Part shown: piece by piece, positions 9,299-17,528 of the stretch
How positions within the stretch are numbered: position 1 is the stretch's first letter
Layout of the letters: every line of letters begins with the position of its first letter
Notes under the pieces: generated by a model
Told to the model about the DNA's origin: nothing
The model's database searches: none
The model's input: only the letters and a program-made list of their open reading frames with translations
Translations under genes and position numbers: made by a program
Assembly: GCF_037201965.1 (NCBI RefSeq)
Contig: NZ_CP147518.1
Coordinates: 1,859,001-1,923,000 of the forward strand
Length of the DNA: 64,000 nt
Direction of reading: 5' to 3'
DNA from: Spirosoma sp. SC4-14
GTDB taxonomy: Bacteria; Bacteroidota; Bacteroidia; Cytophagales; Spirosomataceae

Positions 9299-9949
9299 TT
9301 AAAGTGAGTACACGGGTTGAATGGCTTCGACCGGTAGAACCGCCGATACATTCCGGATAAAACGGGCTGGGTTGCCAGCCCAGATCTGATCGGCCGGAAT
9401 GCTGCGCGTCACCACCGATCCGGCCCCTATAATGGCGCGCTCGCCAATGGTTACGCCTTTCAGCACAATGGAGTTGGCCCCGATAAAGGCATCGGCCCCA
9501 ATCTGAATGCTTGCTTTCCGAAATCCTTCCAGTTGAATCCGGCGCAACTGATAGTCGAGCGGGTGAAAGTCGTTGTCCCACAGGCAGGTATTACCGCCCA
9601 GATTGCAATACGGTCCAATTGTGATGGAATCAGCTACGTTGATGGATGTTCCCGAAAACCCACAGTCGTGATCGATGTAGAGGCTGGCACCGTTGGCAAC
9701 CGAAATGATCACGGGGTTATAGAGGCCGATGGCATTGTGTTTCGTTGCCGATCGGAACACAACATTATCGCCAATAACGACTTTGGCCCCTGGTGCTACT
9801 TTCCAGACCAGACGACCGTATAGCTGTATGTTTTTTCCAAGCGTTACGTTCGGATAAAACAGTTTAATACGTTGGTAGAACAGTGCATTTTGTATGGCCT
9901 GCCAACTGGTGCGAATCAGATTGAGTACCCGGCGAATCAACTGGATCAT
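9299..9949 (-). CDS. Left-handed beta-helix acyltransferase (WbbJ-like)
   Basis: A 216-residue hexapeptide-repeat transferase with repeats such as IGDNVVF, IGPYCNLGGNTCLWDNDFHP, IGADAFIGANSIVLKG and IGERAIIGAGSVVTRS, ending in the family signature WAGNPARFIRN. The NDFH segment supplies the expected catalytic histidine. The longer frame begins 104 codons upstream inside the GT2 gene, but the ATG at 9949 overlaps that gene's stop (ATGA), so it is chosen. It should acetylate a sugar of the repeat unit. It is one of three beta-helix transferases in the operon, and the three differ clearly in sequence. Confidence 0.85.
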   Translation of the reverse strand: MIQLIRRVLNLIRTSWQAIQNALFYQRIKLFYPNVTLGKNIQLYGRLVWKVAPGAKVVIGDNVVFRSATKHNAIGLYNPVIISVANGASLYIDHDCGFSGTSINVADSITIGPYCNLGGNTCLWDNDFHPLDYQLRRIQLEGFRKASIQIGADAFIGANSIVLKGVTIGERAIIGAGSVVTRSIPADQIWAGNPARFIRNVSAVLPVEAIQPVYSL

Positions 9950-10953
9950 GGTCTGTTCAGAATAGCTTGTGGGGTCAGTGCTCTGTAATTCTCTTTTACC
10001 CGGAGCAAGTCCTGCATGGTAGATCCGAAATACTTTCGCTGCGAAACCATGGTTGTCAGCATGGTAGCATCCATCAGCAGAATAATGTATTTCTCCCGAA
10101 TGGTTGTGGGAGCGGTCAGGCGACGCAGTGTGTAGTAAATCCGGCGCAGAAAATGATACGTCCAGCTTCGTTCGTTGGTCCGTTCGGCCAGGGCATAGTA
10201 GGGCTGGAGCACTCCGTTGCCTTTGCCAAACTGCCGAAACATCCGGGTGATATACGACCACTGAAGGCGACCTTCGGGCAGGTAATGCTCGAATTCCAGA
10301 TAAGGGCTATACCACAGTTGATAACCCAGAATTTTGATCAGCGTCGTCAGTTCGCCATCGTCGCCAGCCGACAACGATTTGCCCGATCGGCCACTGAGCC
10401 GGGTCTGGAAGCCCGAATCCAGGACGCGCAGAATAACCGACCGACGGACAACCAGACCGGCCCCATAGAGAGTATTGCCAATGACCTGGCCTTCGGCGCG
10501 TCCTTGTGGGCCAAGTGCATAGCCGTGGACACAACCGTCGAAGAAGGTCGGTTTTTCGCCACCAAAAACGGGTGCACCCCTACCTCCGCAGGCCCCAATC
10601 AGGTCATTCGATTCCATGATCCGGTAGCTGTCGGTAATGTAGCTGTTGCAGAGCCAGTTGTCGTCGTCGCAGAAGATCAGGTATTCATACCGTGCTTCCC
10701 GAACGCCGGTCATGCGTGCATGGATGAGGCCCTGGTTGGGTTCGTTAACTACCCGAAGCGGAATATCGGTCAGATACGAATCCCACAATTGGTGAGCTGC
10801 CTGAGCCGTGTTATCGCTGGAGTTATTATCAACCAGAACAACTTCCCAGTTCAGATCGGTCGGTACACGCTGGTTGCGCAGATGCCCGAGTGTTTCTGGC
10901 AGCCGGCTAGCGCTGTTATAGCAGCAAATGACAACCGAAACGCCTTTTTTCAT
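9946..10953 (-). CDS. Glycosyltransferase family 2 (GT-A fold)
   Basis: This 335-residue enzyme shows the GT2 opening VSVVICCYNSASRLPETLGH, the VVLVDNNSSDNTAQ strand and the metal-binding LIFCDDDNWL segment. After the catalytic domain lies an approximately 80-residue tail with basic and aromatic residues but no clear membrane helix. It is expected to add a sugar to the lipid-linked oligosaccharide. It follows the flippase gene by 36 bases, one of the larger gaps in the operon, and is coupled by an ATGA overlap to the acetyltransferase downstream. Substrates are not deducible. Confidence 0.9.
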   Translation of the reverse strand: MKKGVSVVICCYNSASRLPETLGHLRNQRVPTDLNWEVVLVDNNSSDNTAQAAHQLWDSYLTDIPLRVVNEPNQGLIHARMTGVREARYEYLIFCDDDNWLCNSYITDSYRIMESNDLIGACGGRGAPVFGGEKPTFFDGCVHGYALGPQGRAEGQVIGNTLYGAGLVVRRSVILRVLDSGFQTRLSGRSGKSLSAGDDGELTTLIKILGYQLWYSPYLEFEHYLPEGRLQWSYITRMFRQFGKGNGVLQPYYALAERTNERSWTYHFLRRIYYTLRRLTAPTTIREKYIILLMDATMLTTMVSQRKYFGSTMQDLLRVKENYRALTPQAILNRP

Positions 10954-10989
10954 AGTGCTAAAAAATTACGAATGCCCGAATGGATAGAC

Positions 10990-12318
10990 TTAGCCTTGCA
11001 GTAGCAGCGCCCGAAGGGCAATCTTGCCGCTGGGACGCAGTGGTTTATGGAAAAAACTGCTCAGCACAGTTACGTATATCTGCGTAATCAGCACAGCGAC
11101 TGCCGCACCATAAGCCCCGTATCGTGGAATAAGCAGAAAGTTGAGGCCAATATTGATGACCGAACCAATGAGGGTGATGCGCAGAAACAGATGCGAGAGA
11201 TTGAGCGTATACACATAAGCATTGCGCGCAACTCCAATAGCAACAAACAGCAGGGTGATAATGAGCAACAGACTCACATCGGCGCTGGCTTCGAAGCGGT
11301 TTCCGAGAAAAAACACGATGAATGGTTTGATAAACAGCACAAACCCCGCAATCAGCACATAGGCTACACCAATCATAATCCGATGTACGTGCGCCAGCGT
11401 TTTCAGGAAATCTTCCTGACTGTTCTGATGCGCCTTCACAATTTTTGGCAGAAACGACGACTGGATGATGACCGGAATGAAATAAACTGCATCGACAAAC
11501 CGGTTGGCGGTGGCATAGATACCGCTCTCAAAATCACCGGCCATGTCGCGAACCAGAATCTGATCGACCCGCATATAGAGCCAGATGGCCATGTTCGATA
11601 CGGCCAGTGGCCAGCTATCGCGCAGGAGCAACCGGGCAAAATTGCGGTCGAAACGCAACCCGTTCACTAACTGCTCCTTAACGGCAAGGTAGAGCAGGCT
11701 TATGGCCGTAACCACACTTTCGGTCAGGGTAGCCAACCCATACAGAAACAGGTTTTTGGATAAGGTAGCTACCGTAATTTTGGCCGCGCTGGTCGATAAA
11801 GACCCCATGTTGGTTGCACCAACTGCCTTTTTCGATTGTAGCTGCGCATCGAAATAAAACGAGAAAACCGTGAGCGGCACCACCAGAATCGATACTCCCA
11901 GCAAGGCTACTAACTGATGCGAAAAATCGTCGCCAGGGCGTAGTAAATACACGACCCCAATAACAAGCACATAAGCAATCAGACTGAGTCCGGCCATAAG
12001 ACCAGCGGCTGTTCCGACAATGATTTGTCGGTTGTCGTTGTTTTTGGCCAGTTCCCGAATAACAATTTCCCGCAGGCCAAAGCCTACTAAAGTTGTAAAG
12101 AAGGACGAAAGCGCGTAGCAATAGGTAAAGACTCCGTAGCGTTCGGGACCCAGTCGATTGATTGTGTAAATACCGACGGCAAAAATCAGGATATAGTTAA
12201 TAAGCTTACCCTGAAGCAGCCAGCCGATATTTTTCAAAATCGTGGCGGTTTCCGCGTTGTTGATGTCCAGACGCTGGGCCAGACCATTTTTGACTTTTCG
12301 CTGGATGCTCTTAATCAT
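10990..12318 (-). CDS. Polysaccharide repeat-unit flippase (Wzx-like, MOP superfamily)
   Basis: The 442-residue protein has around twelve hydrophobic segments and the typical opening of MOP-superfamily polysaccharide transporters: a short cytoplasmic N-terminus, then WLLQGKLINYILIFAVGIYT and RLGPERYGVFTYCYALSSFF. The polar residues in the second helix (LGPERYG) are characteristic. It should move the undecaprenyl-linked repeat unit across the inner membrane. The gene begins 9 bases after the initiating sugar transferase gene and, with the Wzy candidate, Wza and Wzc, makes this a Wzx/Wzy-dependent pathway rather than an ABC-transporter one. Confidence 0.9.
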   Translation of the reverse strand: MIKSIQRKVKNGLAQRLDINNAETATILKNIGWLLQGKLINYILIFAVGIYTINRLGPERYGVFTYCYALSSFFTTLVGFGLREIVIRELAKNNDNRQIIVGTAAGLMAGLSLIAYVLVIGVVYLLRPGDDFSHQLVALLGVSILVVPLTVFSFYFDAQLQSKKAVGATNMGSLSTSAAKITVATLSKNLFLYGLATLTESVVTAISLLYLAVKEQLVNGLRFDRNFARLLLRDSWPLAVSNMAIWLYMRVDQILVRDMAGDFESGIYATANRFVDAVYFIPVIIQSSFLPKIVKAHQNSQEDFLKTLAHVHRIMIGVAYVLIAGFVLFIKPFIVFFLGNRFEASADVSLLLIITLLFVAIGVARNAYVYTLNLSHLFLRITLIGSVINIGLNFLLIPRYGAYGAAVAVLITQIYVTVLSSFFHKPLRPSGKIALRALLLQG

Positions 12319-12327
12319 AGGTTCGAA

Positions 12328-13014
12328 TCAGTGCGCCTTTTCGTCGCCTTTAATCATTTTGTGAGCCGTCCAGAAACAGATTTTCAGATCCAGCGGTAAA
12401 GACTGTTTGCAGATGTAGAAGTGATCGTATTTCACCCGATGCTGCATATCGATAATTTTTGCGGTTTCGCCCCGGCAACCGCGCGACTGGGCCAGCCCCG
12501 TTATGCCGGGTTTTACGGCATAACGGCCCGGATACCCCGGTAAGGTTTTCCAGTGCTGGGCGTCGAGCTGAATGGGGTGAGGTCGCGGCCCCACAATACT
12601 CATATGGCCCAGCAGCACGTTGAACACCTGCGGCAACTCGTCGAGATTCGACTTACGCAGAAAACGACCAATGCGCGTTACCCGATGATCGTTTTTACTG
12701 GCTTGTCGAAACTGGGCATTGCGTTCGTACGACATGGTTCTGAACTTCAGACAGCGAAATGGCCGACCGTTTCGCCCGGTGCGCAATTGCATGAACAGGA
12801 TAGGACCCGGCGACGTGATTCGGATCAATAAACCGATAATGGGAACCAGCCAGATAAGCAGGGTAATTGTAACCAGACTCGCAACAAGAATGTCGAACAG
12901 GCGTTTTCCCCATTTGTATCTGCGGCTTGATTTGATTGTAACATTCTTTCCCGCTGGTAACGATTCATTGATAATTGCCGGATCATTGAGTGACGACAAA
13001 GAAAGATCAAGCAT
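12328..13014 (-). CDS. Initiating sugar-phosphate transferase (polyprenyl-phosphate, ExoY/WbaP C-terminal type)
   Basis: This 228-residue enzyme has one N-terminal membrane helix (about 42-65) and the catalytic domain of bacterial sugar transferases. It carries [16 protein letters not shown], the KFRTM motif, the [20 protein letters not shown] segment and KPGITGLAQ. It places the first sugar phosphate on undecaprenyl phosphate at the inner membrane and so starts each repeat unit. Only the short ExoY-type form is present, without the extra N-terminal helices of WbaP/PglC-long proteins. It lies between wzc and wzx. Whether the sugar is glucose or galactose cannot be told. Confidence 0.92.
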   Translation of the reverse strand: MLDLSLSSLNDPAIINESLPAGKNVTIKSSRRYKWGKRLFDILVASLVTITLLIWLVPIIGLLIRITSPGPILFMQLRTGRNGRPFRCLKFRTMSYERNAQFRQASKNDHRVTRIGRFLRKSNLDELPQVFNVLLGHMSIVGPRPHPIQLDAQHWKTLPGYPGRYAVKPGITGLAQSRGCRGETAKIIDMQHRVKYDHFYICKQSLPLDLKICFWTAHKMIKGDEKAH

Positions 13015-13055
13015 ATGAATGGGCAGGTTAGTAGTCTATAAAAAGAACTACGCCA

Positions 13056-15407
13056 TTACCGGCGTTTACGGGCCGAGGCTTTCGCAATCTGTTTCGATTC
13101 CTCGTAGTAGCCACCATAATTGCTGTAGCCATAGCCGTAGCCATACTGATACGATTCGCCACCACCTACGGCATTGAGAATCAGGTTCAATCGCTGGAAT
13201 CGATTTTCTTTATACAACGTGTCGATCATGCGCAGATAGGCCTTGGGCGTGTGTTCGTGGCGAACCATAAACATGGTTGCATCTACATGAGGGGCTATTA
13301 GCTGGGCATCGGTAACCAGCCCAACCGGGGGCGAGTCGACAATGATATAGGCGAATCGTTCGCGCAGTTCGCGGAATAACCGCTCAAGCGCGGGGCTGCT
13401 CAAAAGCTCGGCCGGGTTGGGCGGAATGGGCCCACAAGTGATGATGTTGTAGTTCGGGAACCCCGGAATTGGCTGCAAAACCTCGTCCAGCGTGGATTCC
13501 TGAATCAGGTAATTGCTAATACCAACATTGTTGGAAAGGCCAAGCACCGAATGAATTTTGGGCTTCCGGAGATCCATTTCCAGAATGACCGTTGGGCGGT
13601 CGACCAGTGCCAGGCTGGCTCCCAGGTTCAACGACAGAAAGGATTTGCCTTCGCCACTGATGCTGGAGGTGAACATAATAACCTGGCTATCGGTTGGGTT
13701 GCTGCGCAAAAACTGAAGGTTGGTGCGTAATGAGCGAATCTGTTCGGCAATAACCGACCGTTGGCCCGAAACCATAACCAGCGGATCGAGGTTGCGGCTG
13801 GCAACAATTTCGCCCAGAATCGGTACCTGCGAAATAGCTTCTACATCAGACCGGCGGTTTACCCGATTGTTGAGGGCATCGCGGGCACCCAGCACACCAA
13901 TCGGCAGCAGTAGTCCCAAAGCGCCAAAGAGCATGAAAATGGTTCGCTGAACTGGTTTCACAGGGTCGGGCTCACTGCTTGGCGGATCGATGGTGCGGCT
14001 GTCGGCCACGGTCGATGCATAGGAGAGGGCCGTTTCTTCGCGCTTTTCGAGCAGGTATGTATAGAGGTTGTTTTTGATCAGCTGTTGCCGGGTAATATTG
14101 ACCAGCGCCCGCTCCTTATGCGGAATTGTGCGAATTTGCCCTTCCAGTTCGCGGTTGGTGGCTTTCAGCTTCGACTGGGTGCTCATCAGAGTCTGCTTCA
14201 CATTGGCAATATTATCGCTCAGGCTGGTTTTAGTGGTTTTGATCTGGCTATCGAGCGACTGGAAAATTGGGTTGTTGGGCGAGGTGGTTTTGCTCAGTTG
14301 CTCGCGTTGCAGCTCCAGTTCGGCCAGTTTGCCGACCAGACCCGTCAGTATGGGATCGTTGATCGAAACCATAGCCGGGGCCACTCCCCGTTCGCCCGAT
14401 TTACTGTCGACATAGCGTTCGATGTCCTGAATGGCACCGAGCTGAATCGTGGTCTGGTTCAACTGGTTATCGTTTTCCTTAACCGTTTCCAGAAACACTT
14501 TGGCCTGCGAACTCAGGTCGGTAATGCCTTCTGCCGATTTATACGACTCCACGCCCTTCTCCACGGTCGAGAGTTCGCCTGAGATAAGCCGCAGGCGCTC
14601 TTCAATGAAGTTCAGCGTATTGGAGGCCGCCACGTTTTTGTCGACAATAGCCGCCTGGTTATACTCGCTGATGAGTTTGTCGAGTATGGCTTCACCTTTG
14701 TGCGGAACCGGATCTTCGAGTGTCATCTGCAACACCGTCGATGCCTTACTACTAGGTTCAATGGTCAGGTTTTTAAGGTAGTTGTTAACGGCCTGCCGTT
14801 TGGGTAACGCATGAACAATCAGTGGTTCGGAGCTAACCCGGAGTTGATGACGAGGAAAGATACGCAGGCGTCCGTAGGGTGTATTGATGCTCTGATTGAC
14901 TGGATAATCAGTATCGTTGATCCGAACTTTACCGGGGCTTATGACGTATAGTTCCAGATCTGTTTCGTAGAGTGCCGGGTTGGCCTGTTCAACAATCAGG
15001 CGGATGGGCGCTTCGTCGAAAATCTCCCGTTTGATTGTTTTGGTTGGGCTAAAATACTGCACATCGAGGCCCAGGCTTTCGACAACCTTGCTCATTAGGG
15101 CCCGCGACCGCAGAATCTCCATCTCATTTTCAATGACCTTCTTTGGCGCAAAGATGTCCATCTCTTTAAGGATGTTTTCTTCGCTCAACCCCTTTTTATC
15201 GTCCTTTATCAGTAGGCTGGTTTGTATTTTGTAGATAGGGGTCTGGTATTGCAGATAAGCATAAGCACCCGCACCCGCTACAAGTAACGACAGCACAAAC
15301 CATTTCCATTGCCGGGCATAACGCATAAACAGCAGCCGCAGGTTGGGCGTGTTTTCTATTTCGTACACCTGGTACGGAGAATAGGCATAGTTGTTCTGAT
15401 TCGACAT
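13056..15407 (-). CDS. wzc: Wzc-type polysaccharide co-polymerase with BY-kinase domain
   Basis: The 783-residue protein fuses a Wzz-like chain-length domain to a bacterial tyrosine kinase. Membrane helices lie at about 36-54 and 489-508. A coiled-coil periplasmic region lies between them, including the PxxP-like segment before helix two. The cytoplasmic part shows Walker A at 584-590 (SGEGKSF), the second Walker motif with Asp612 (ILEMDLRKP) and a DSPP motif at 691. The C-terminus has about eight tyrosines between 753 and 768, the expected autophosphorylation cluster. It should control chain length and export together with Wza. No cognate phosphatase gene (Wzb or PHP type) is present in the window. 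Confidence 0.94.
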   Translation of the reverse strand: MSNQNNYAYSPYQVYEIENTPNLRLLFMRYARQWKWFVLSLLVAGAGAYAYLQYQTPIYKIQTSLLIKDDKKGLSEENILKEMDIFAPKKVIENEMEILRSRALMSKVVESLGLDVQYFSPTKTIKREIFDEAPIRLIVEQANPALYETDLELYVISPGKVRINDTDYPVNQSINTPYGRLRIFPRHQLRVSSEPLIVHALPKRQAVNNYLKNLTIEPSSKASTVLQMTLEDPVPHKGEAILDKLISEYNQAAIVDKNVAASNTLNFIEERLRLISGELSTVEKGVESYKSAEGITDLSSQAKVFLETVKENDNQLNQTTIQLGAIQDIERYVDSKSGERGVAPAMVSINDPILTGLVGKLAELELQREQLSKTTSPNNPIFQSLDSQIKTTKTSLSDNIANVKQTLMSTQSKLKATNRELEGQIRTIPHKERALVNITRQQLIKNNLYTYLLEKREETALSYASTVADSRTIDPPSSEPDPVKPVQRTIFMLFGALGLLLPIGVLGARDALNNRVNRRSDVEAISQVPILGEIVASRNLDPLVMVSGQRSVIAEQIRSLRTNLQFLRSNPTDSQVIMFTSSISGEGKSFLSLNLGASLALVDRPTVILEMDLRKPKIHSVLGLSNNVGISNYLIQESTLDEVLQPIPGFPNYNIITCGPIPPNPAELLSSPALERLFRELRERFAYIIVDSPPVGLVTDAQLIAPHVDATMFMVRHEHTPKAYLRMIDTLYKENRFQRLNLILNAVGGGESYQYGYGYGYSNYGGYYEESKQIAKASARKRR

Positions 15408-15441
15408 GATGATCCCTGTTTATTGGATAAAAGGACGTTGG

Positions 15442-16269
15442 TTAAAAGCGAGAGATAATAACGGCCAGAAATGAAAGCCCGCTCAGGAAAATAGGCAGGA
15501 GCTGATTGGTGCGGTCGGCAGTGGCAGCCCGTACCCGACCTGGTTCAACATAGACTACATCGTTAGGATGCAGGTAATAGTAGGGAGAGTTGAACAAATC
15601 CCGGCGCGTTAAATCGACTCGGGCAAAGGTGCGGTGACCGTTCTCTTCGCGAATGATAAGCACATTGGTCCGATGGCCATAAATTGTTATATCGCCTGCC
15701 AGGCTCAAGGCTTCCAGTAACGTGATTTGTTCGTTCGGGATCGTAAATAACGACGGGCGTGTTACTTCGCCCATAACCGAAATGCGAAAATTCTGATTGC
15801 GTATGTTAACCGTTGGTTCTTTTAAATACTCTTTGAGCGACTCGCGCAGTTGATCTTTTAGTTCGTTAACCGTTTTGCCTTTTACATTAACCTTACCCAG
15901 CACAGGAAGCTCAATCATCCCATTATTATCGACGAGGTAGCCACTAACTGGAGCTAGTGGAGTTGTGCTGGCCGTTGTATTGGCCGGTACCGTCCGTTCT
16001 GATACCGCAAAGGCGGTATAGGGGTTGAAAAAAGCCGATGCTTCGGGGTTTAGACTGTTAACCTGGACGGCCAGCACATCGCCAGGCTGAATGGTTGGCG
16101 TATAACGAGCGGCAACGGTCAGTGTATCTACTTTACCCGGCTCCTGCTGAAAATACGACAGTTGTTTGGTCGATACGCAACTAGTGAGAATCTGACTGCC
16201 AAGCATACAGCTTAACAGAATGTATTTCAGCGTATTGTTGCGCGCGATACCCATTAAATATGCCCTCAT
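15442..16269 (-). CDS. wza: Wza-type polysaccharide export lipoprotein (SLBB)
   Basis: This 275-residue lipoprotein has a signal peptide ending in the lipobox ILTSC at about residue 31, then a Poly_export domain (PTIQPGDVLAVQVNSLNPEA) and an SLBB domain (ISVMGEVTRPSLFTIPNEQI). A final hydrophobic segment near the C-terminus (LPIFLSGLSFLAVIISRF) probably forms the outer-membrane helix. It should form the outer-membrane pore for the polymer and dock to Wzc, encoded 34 bases downstream. Bacteroidota forms of about 260-280 residues are usual. The start at 16269 is the first ATG; an in-frame ATG at 16254 is also possible and leaves the signal peptide intact. It is the first gene of the operon. Confidence 0.92.
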   Translation of the reverse strand: MRAYLMGIARNNTLKYILLSCMLGSQILTSCVSTKQLSYFQQEPGKVDTLTVAARYTPTIQPGDVLAVQVNSLNPEASAFFNPYTAFAVSERTVPANTTASTTPLAPVSGYLVDNNGMIELPVLGKVNVKGKTVNELKDQLRESLKEYLKEPTVNIRNQNFRISVMGEVTRPSLFTIPNEQITLLEALSLAGDITIYGHRTNVLIIREENGHRTFARVDLTRRDLFNSPYYYLHPNDVVYVEPGRVRAATADRTNQLLPIFLSGLSFLAVIISRF

Positions 16270-16423
16270 AAAGTTAACTTTTATGCACTGTCTGGAATTA
16301 GATTGAAAGCCCTGTGTGATTCGTTGAAAAAAGCTAGTTGTATCTGTATTCTGATTTGTGGTTCAGTTAGGTCATTACATATGAATGAGGATTATACTTA
16401 TTGTTTGATTTGTGAAACTTAGA

Positions 16424-16456
16424 CAAATTTAGTAAAATTTTTATTTACTAAAACAA
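16424..16456 (-). promoter_or_regulatory. Candidate Bacteroidota promoter for the EPS operon
   Basis: On the minus strand TAAATTTG (16431-16424) matches the TAnnTTTG -7 element exactly, and a TTG lies 22 bases upstream (16456-16454), near the upper limit of the usual spacing. Transcription from here would give a leader of roughly 150 nt before wza. The motif is common in AT-rich DNA, so this is only a candidate. Confidence 0.4.
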
Positions 16457-16742
16457 GATAAAGTTAATTTAAGGTATGCTTTTGTAGTCAGATGGGGAAT
16501 TCTGCTTTTTTGCTGCTTTTTGTCTAATATTTTGCGCGATTAGTGATAGGATAAGGGACATCGCTTCCAAAAAAGATAGCAAACGGTCCAGGTATGCGTT
16601 TCTGTTGTAGATAATTATTTGGTATAAATGCGTTATTTAGAAATAAAATATTGTAGCCCGATTTTTAGGCTAAACTGCCTGTTAACTTATCCAGATGCCA
16701 TTTTTGGGGATTGATGCTGATTTTCTGGCTGTAAGTTTAATG

Positions 16743-16770
16743 TTTGATAATATATTATATGTTACCTTTA
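16743..16770 (+). promoter_or_regulatory. Candidate promoter for the beta-barrel/lipoprotein pair
   Basis: TTTG at 16743-16746 and TACCTTTA at 16763-16770 (one mismatch to TAnnTTTG) are separated by 16 bases. They lie about 40 bases before the ATG at 16809, which gives a short leader. The sequence fits the Bacteroidota sigma-A consensus but has not been tested. Confidence 0.4.
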
Positions 16771-16808
16771 TGATTGAAGGATAAATATTATTAAATTAAG
16801 TTGCTGAG

Positions 16809-17516
16809 ATGAGGCAATGGGTTATATTGTCGTTACTACTTATATGGGCACAGGGGGGCTGGGCATTTCAGTCGATTCAGGATTCAATCAGACTAGTCAA
16901 GCCCGAACACAGCCTGTGTCTGCAGTCTGGAACAACAGGACTTACTATTTTTTATAACCATACCATAGGCTCTTCGCACCGACTGGTGATGCGGGGGGGA
17001 GTTAACTATTTAGCGTACCGAAAACGTATACGAATCAATACGGCCCCTGATTCGTATCTGCAGATAGATCCCGATTTTATTGTCAATATTGCTCAGGCTG
17101 GTTTGAAATGGTATCCGCTAAAGCGCCCGTCGTTTTTTGTGGCTGCGGGGCTGGGGTTTACCTGGCACCCCTATGTAGATTTTGTGCTAACCACAAACAC
17201 CAATCTTAATCTGGGGGGACTCGAATTAACGCCCCAGGATGTTGGCATTGTTCGGTTAGGGTTTCGCTGGCATCCAGTAGTAGGGTATCTGGGTTGGGGA
17301 TTTGGCCCCGTAAGCCCACGCAAACGGATTGGAGTTGGTTTCGAGATGGGGGTGTATTACCTCAGCCGTCCTCGGATAAAGCTCGATTATGAAGGGTTTC
17401 TTGAAACTACCAACATCGACGATCAGGTGCCCGTTGTTGAGCGCAACCTGTCGAATTATCGCTATCTGCCTGCTATCACTATTTCGTTTTCTTATACGCT
17501 TAAACGTTCTCGTTAG
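16809..17516 (+). CDS. Outer-membrane beta-barrel protein, uncharacterised
   Basis: The 235-residue product starts with a signal peptide (WVILSLLLIWAQGGWAF). The rest is made of alternating polar and hydrophobic strands with many aromatic ends (HRLVMRGGVNYLAYRKRIRI, FFVAAGLGFTWHPYVDFVL), ending in YLPAITISFSYTLKR, which looks like a terminal beta-signal. It is most likely a small eight- to ten-stranded outer-membrane barrel. I recognise no specific family. The lipoprotein gene begins 12 bases downstream, so the two are probably co-transcribed. It is divergent from the EPS operon, but no sequence evidence ties it to that pathway. Confidence 0.65.
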   Translation: MRQWVILSLLLIWAQGGWAFQSIQDSIRLVKPEHSLCLQSGTTGLTIFYNHTIGSSHRLVMRGGVNYLAYRKRIRINTAPDSYLQIDPDFIVNIAQAGLKWYPLKRPSFFVAAGLGFTWHPYVDFVLTTNTNLNLGGLELTPQDVGIVRLGFRWHPVVGYLGWGFGPVSPRKRIGVGFEMGVYYLSRPRIKLDYEGFLETTNIDDQVPVVERNLSNYRYLPAITISFSYTLKRSR

Positions 17517-17528
17517 CACACCTAATTC

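Larger units (their letters stand above)
16270..16808. other. 539-bp AT-rich divergent intergenic region upstream of the EPS operon
   Basis: No convincing coding region is seen. The stretch is clearly richer in A and T than the flanking genes and should hold promoters for both the minus-strand polysaccharide operon and the plus-strand outer-membrane gene. Two candidate promoters are listed separately. I see no obvious riboswitch or extended leader structure. Confidence 0.7.

Noticed and set aside
9967..11004. 345-codon plus-strand frame
   Set aside because: It is antisense to the GT2 gene, which has complete GT2 motifs and coupled overlaps; no family signature is seen.
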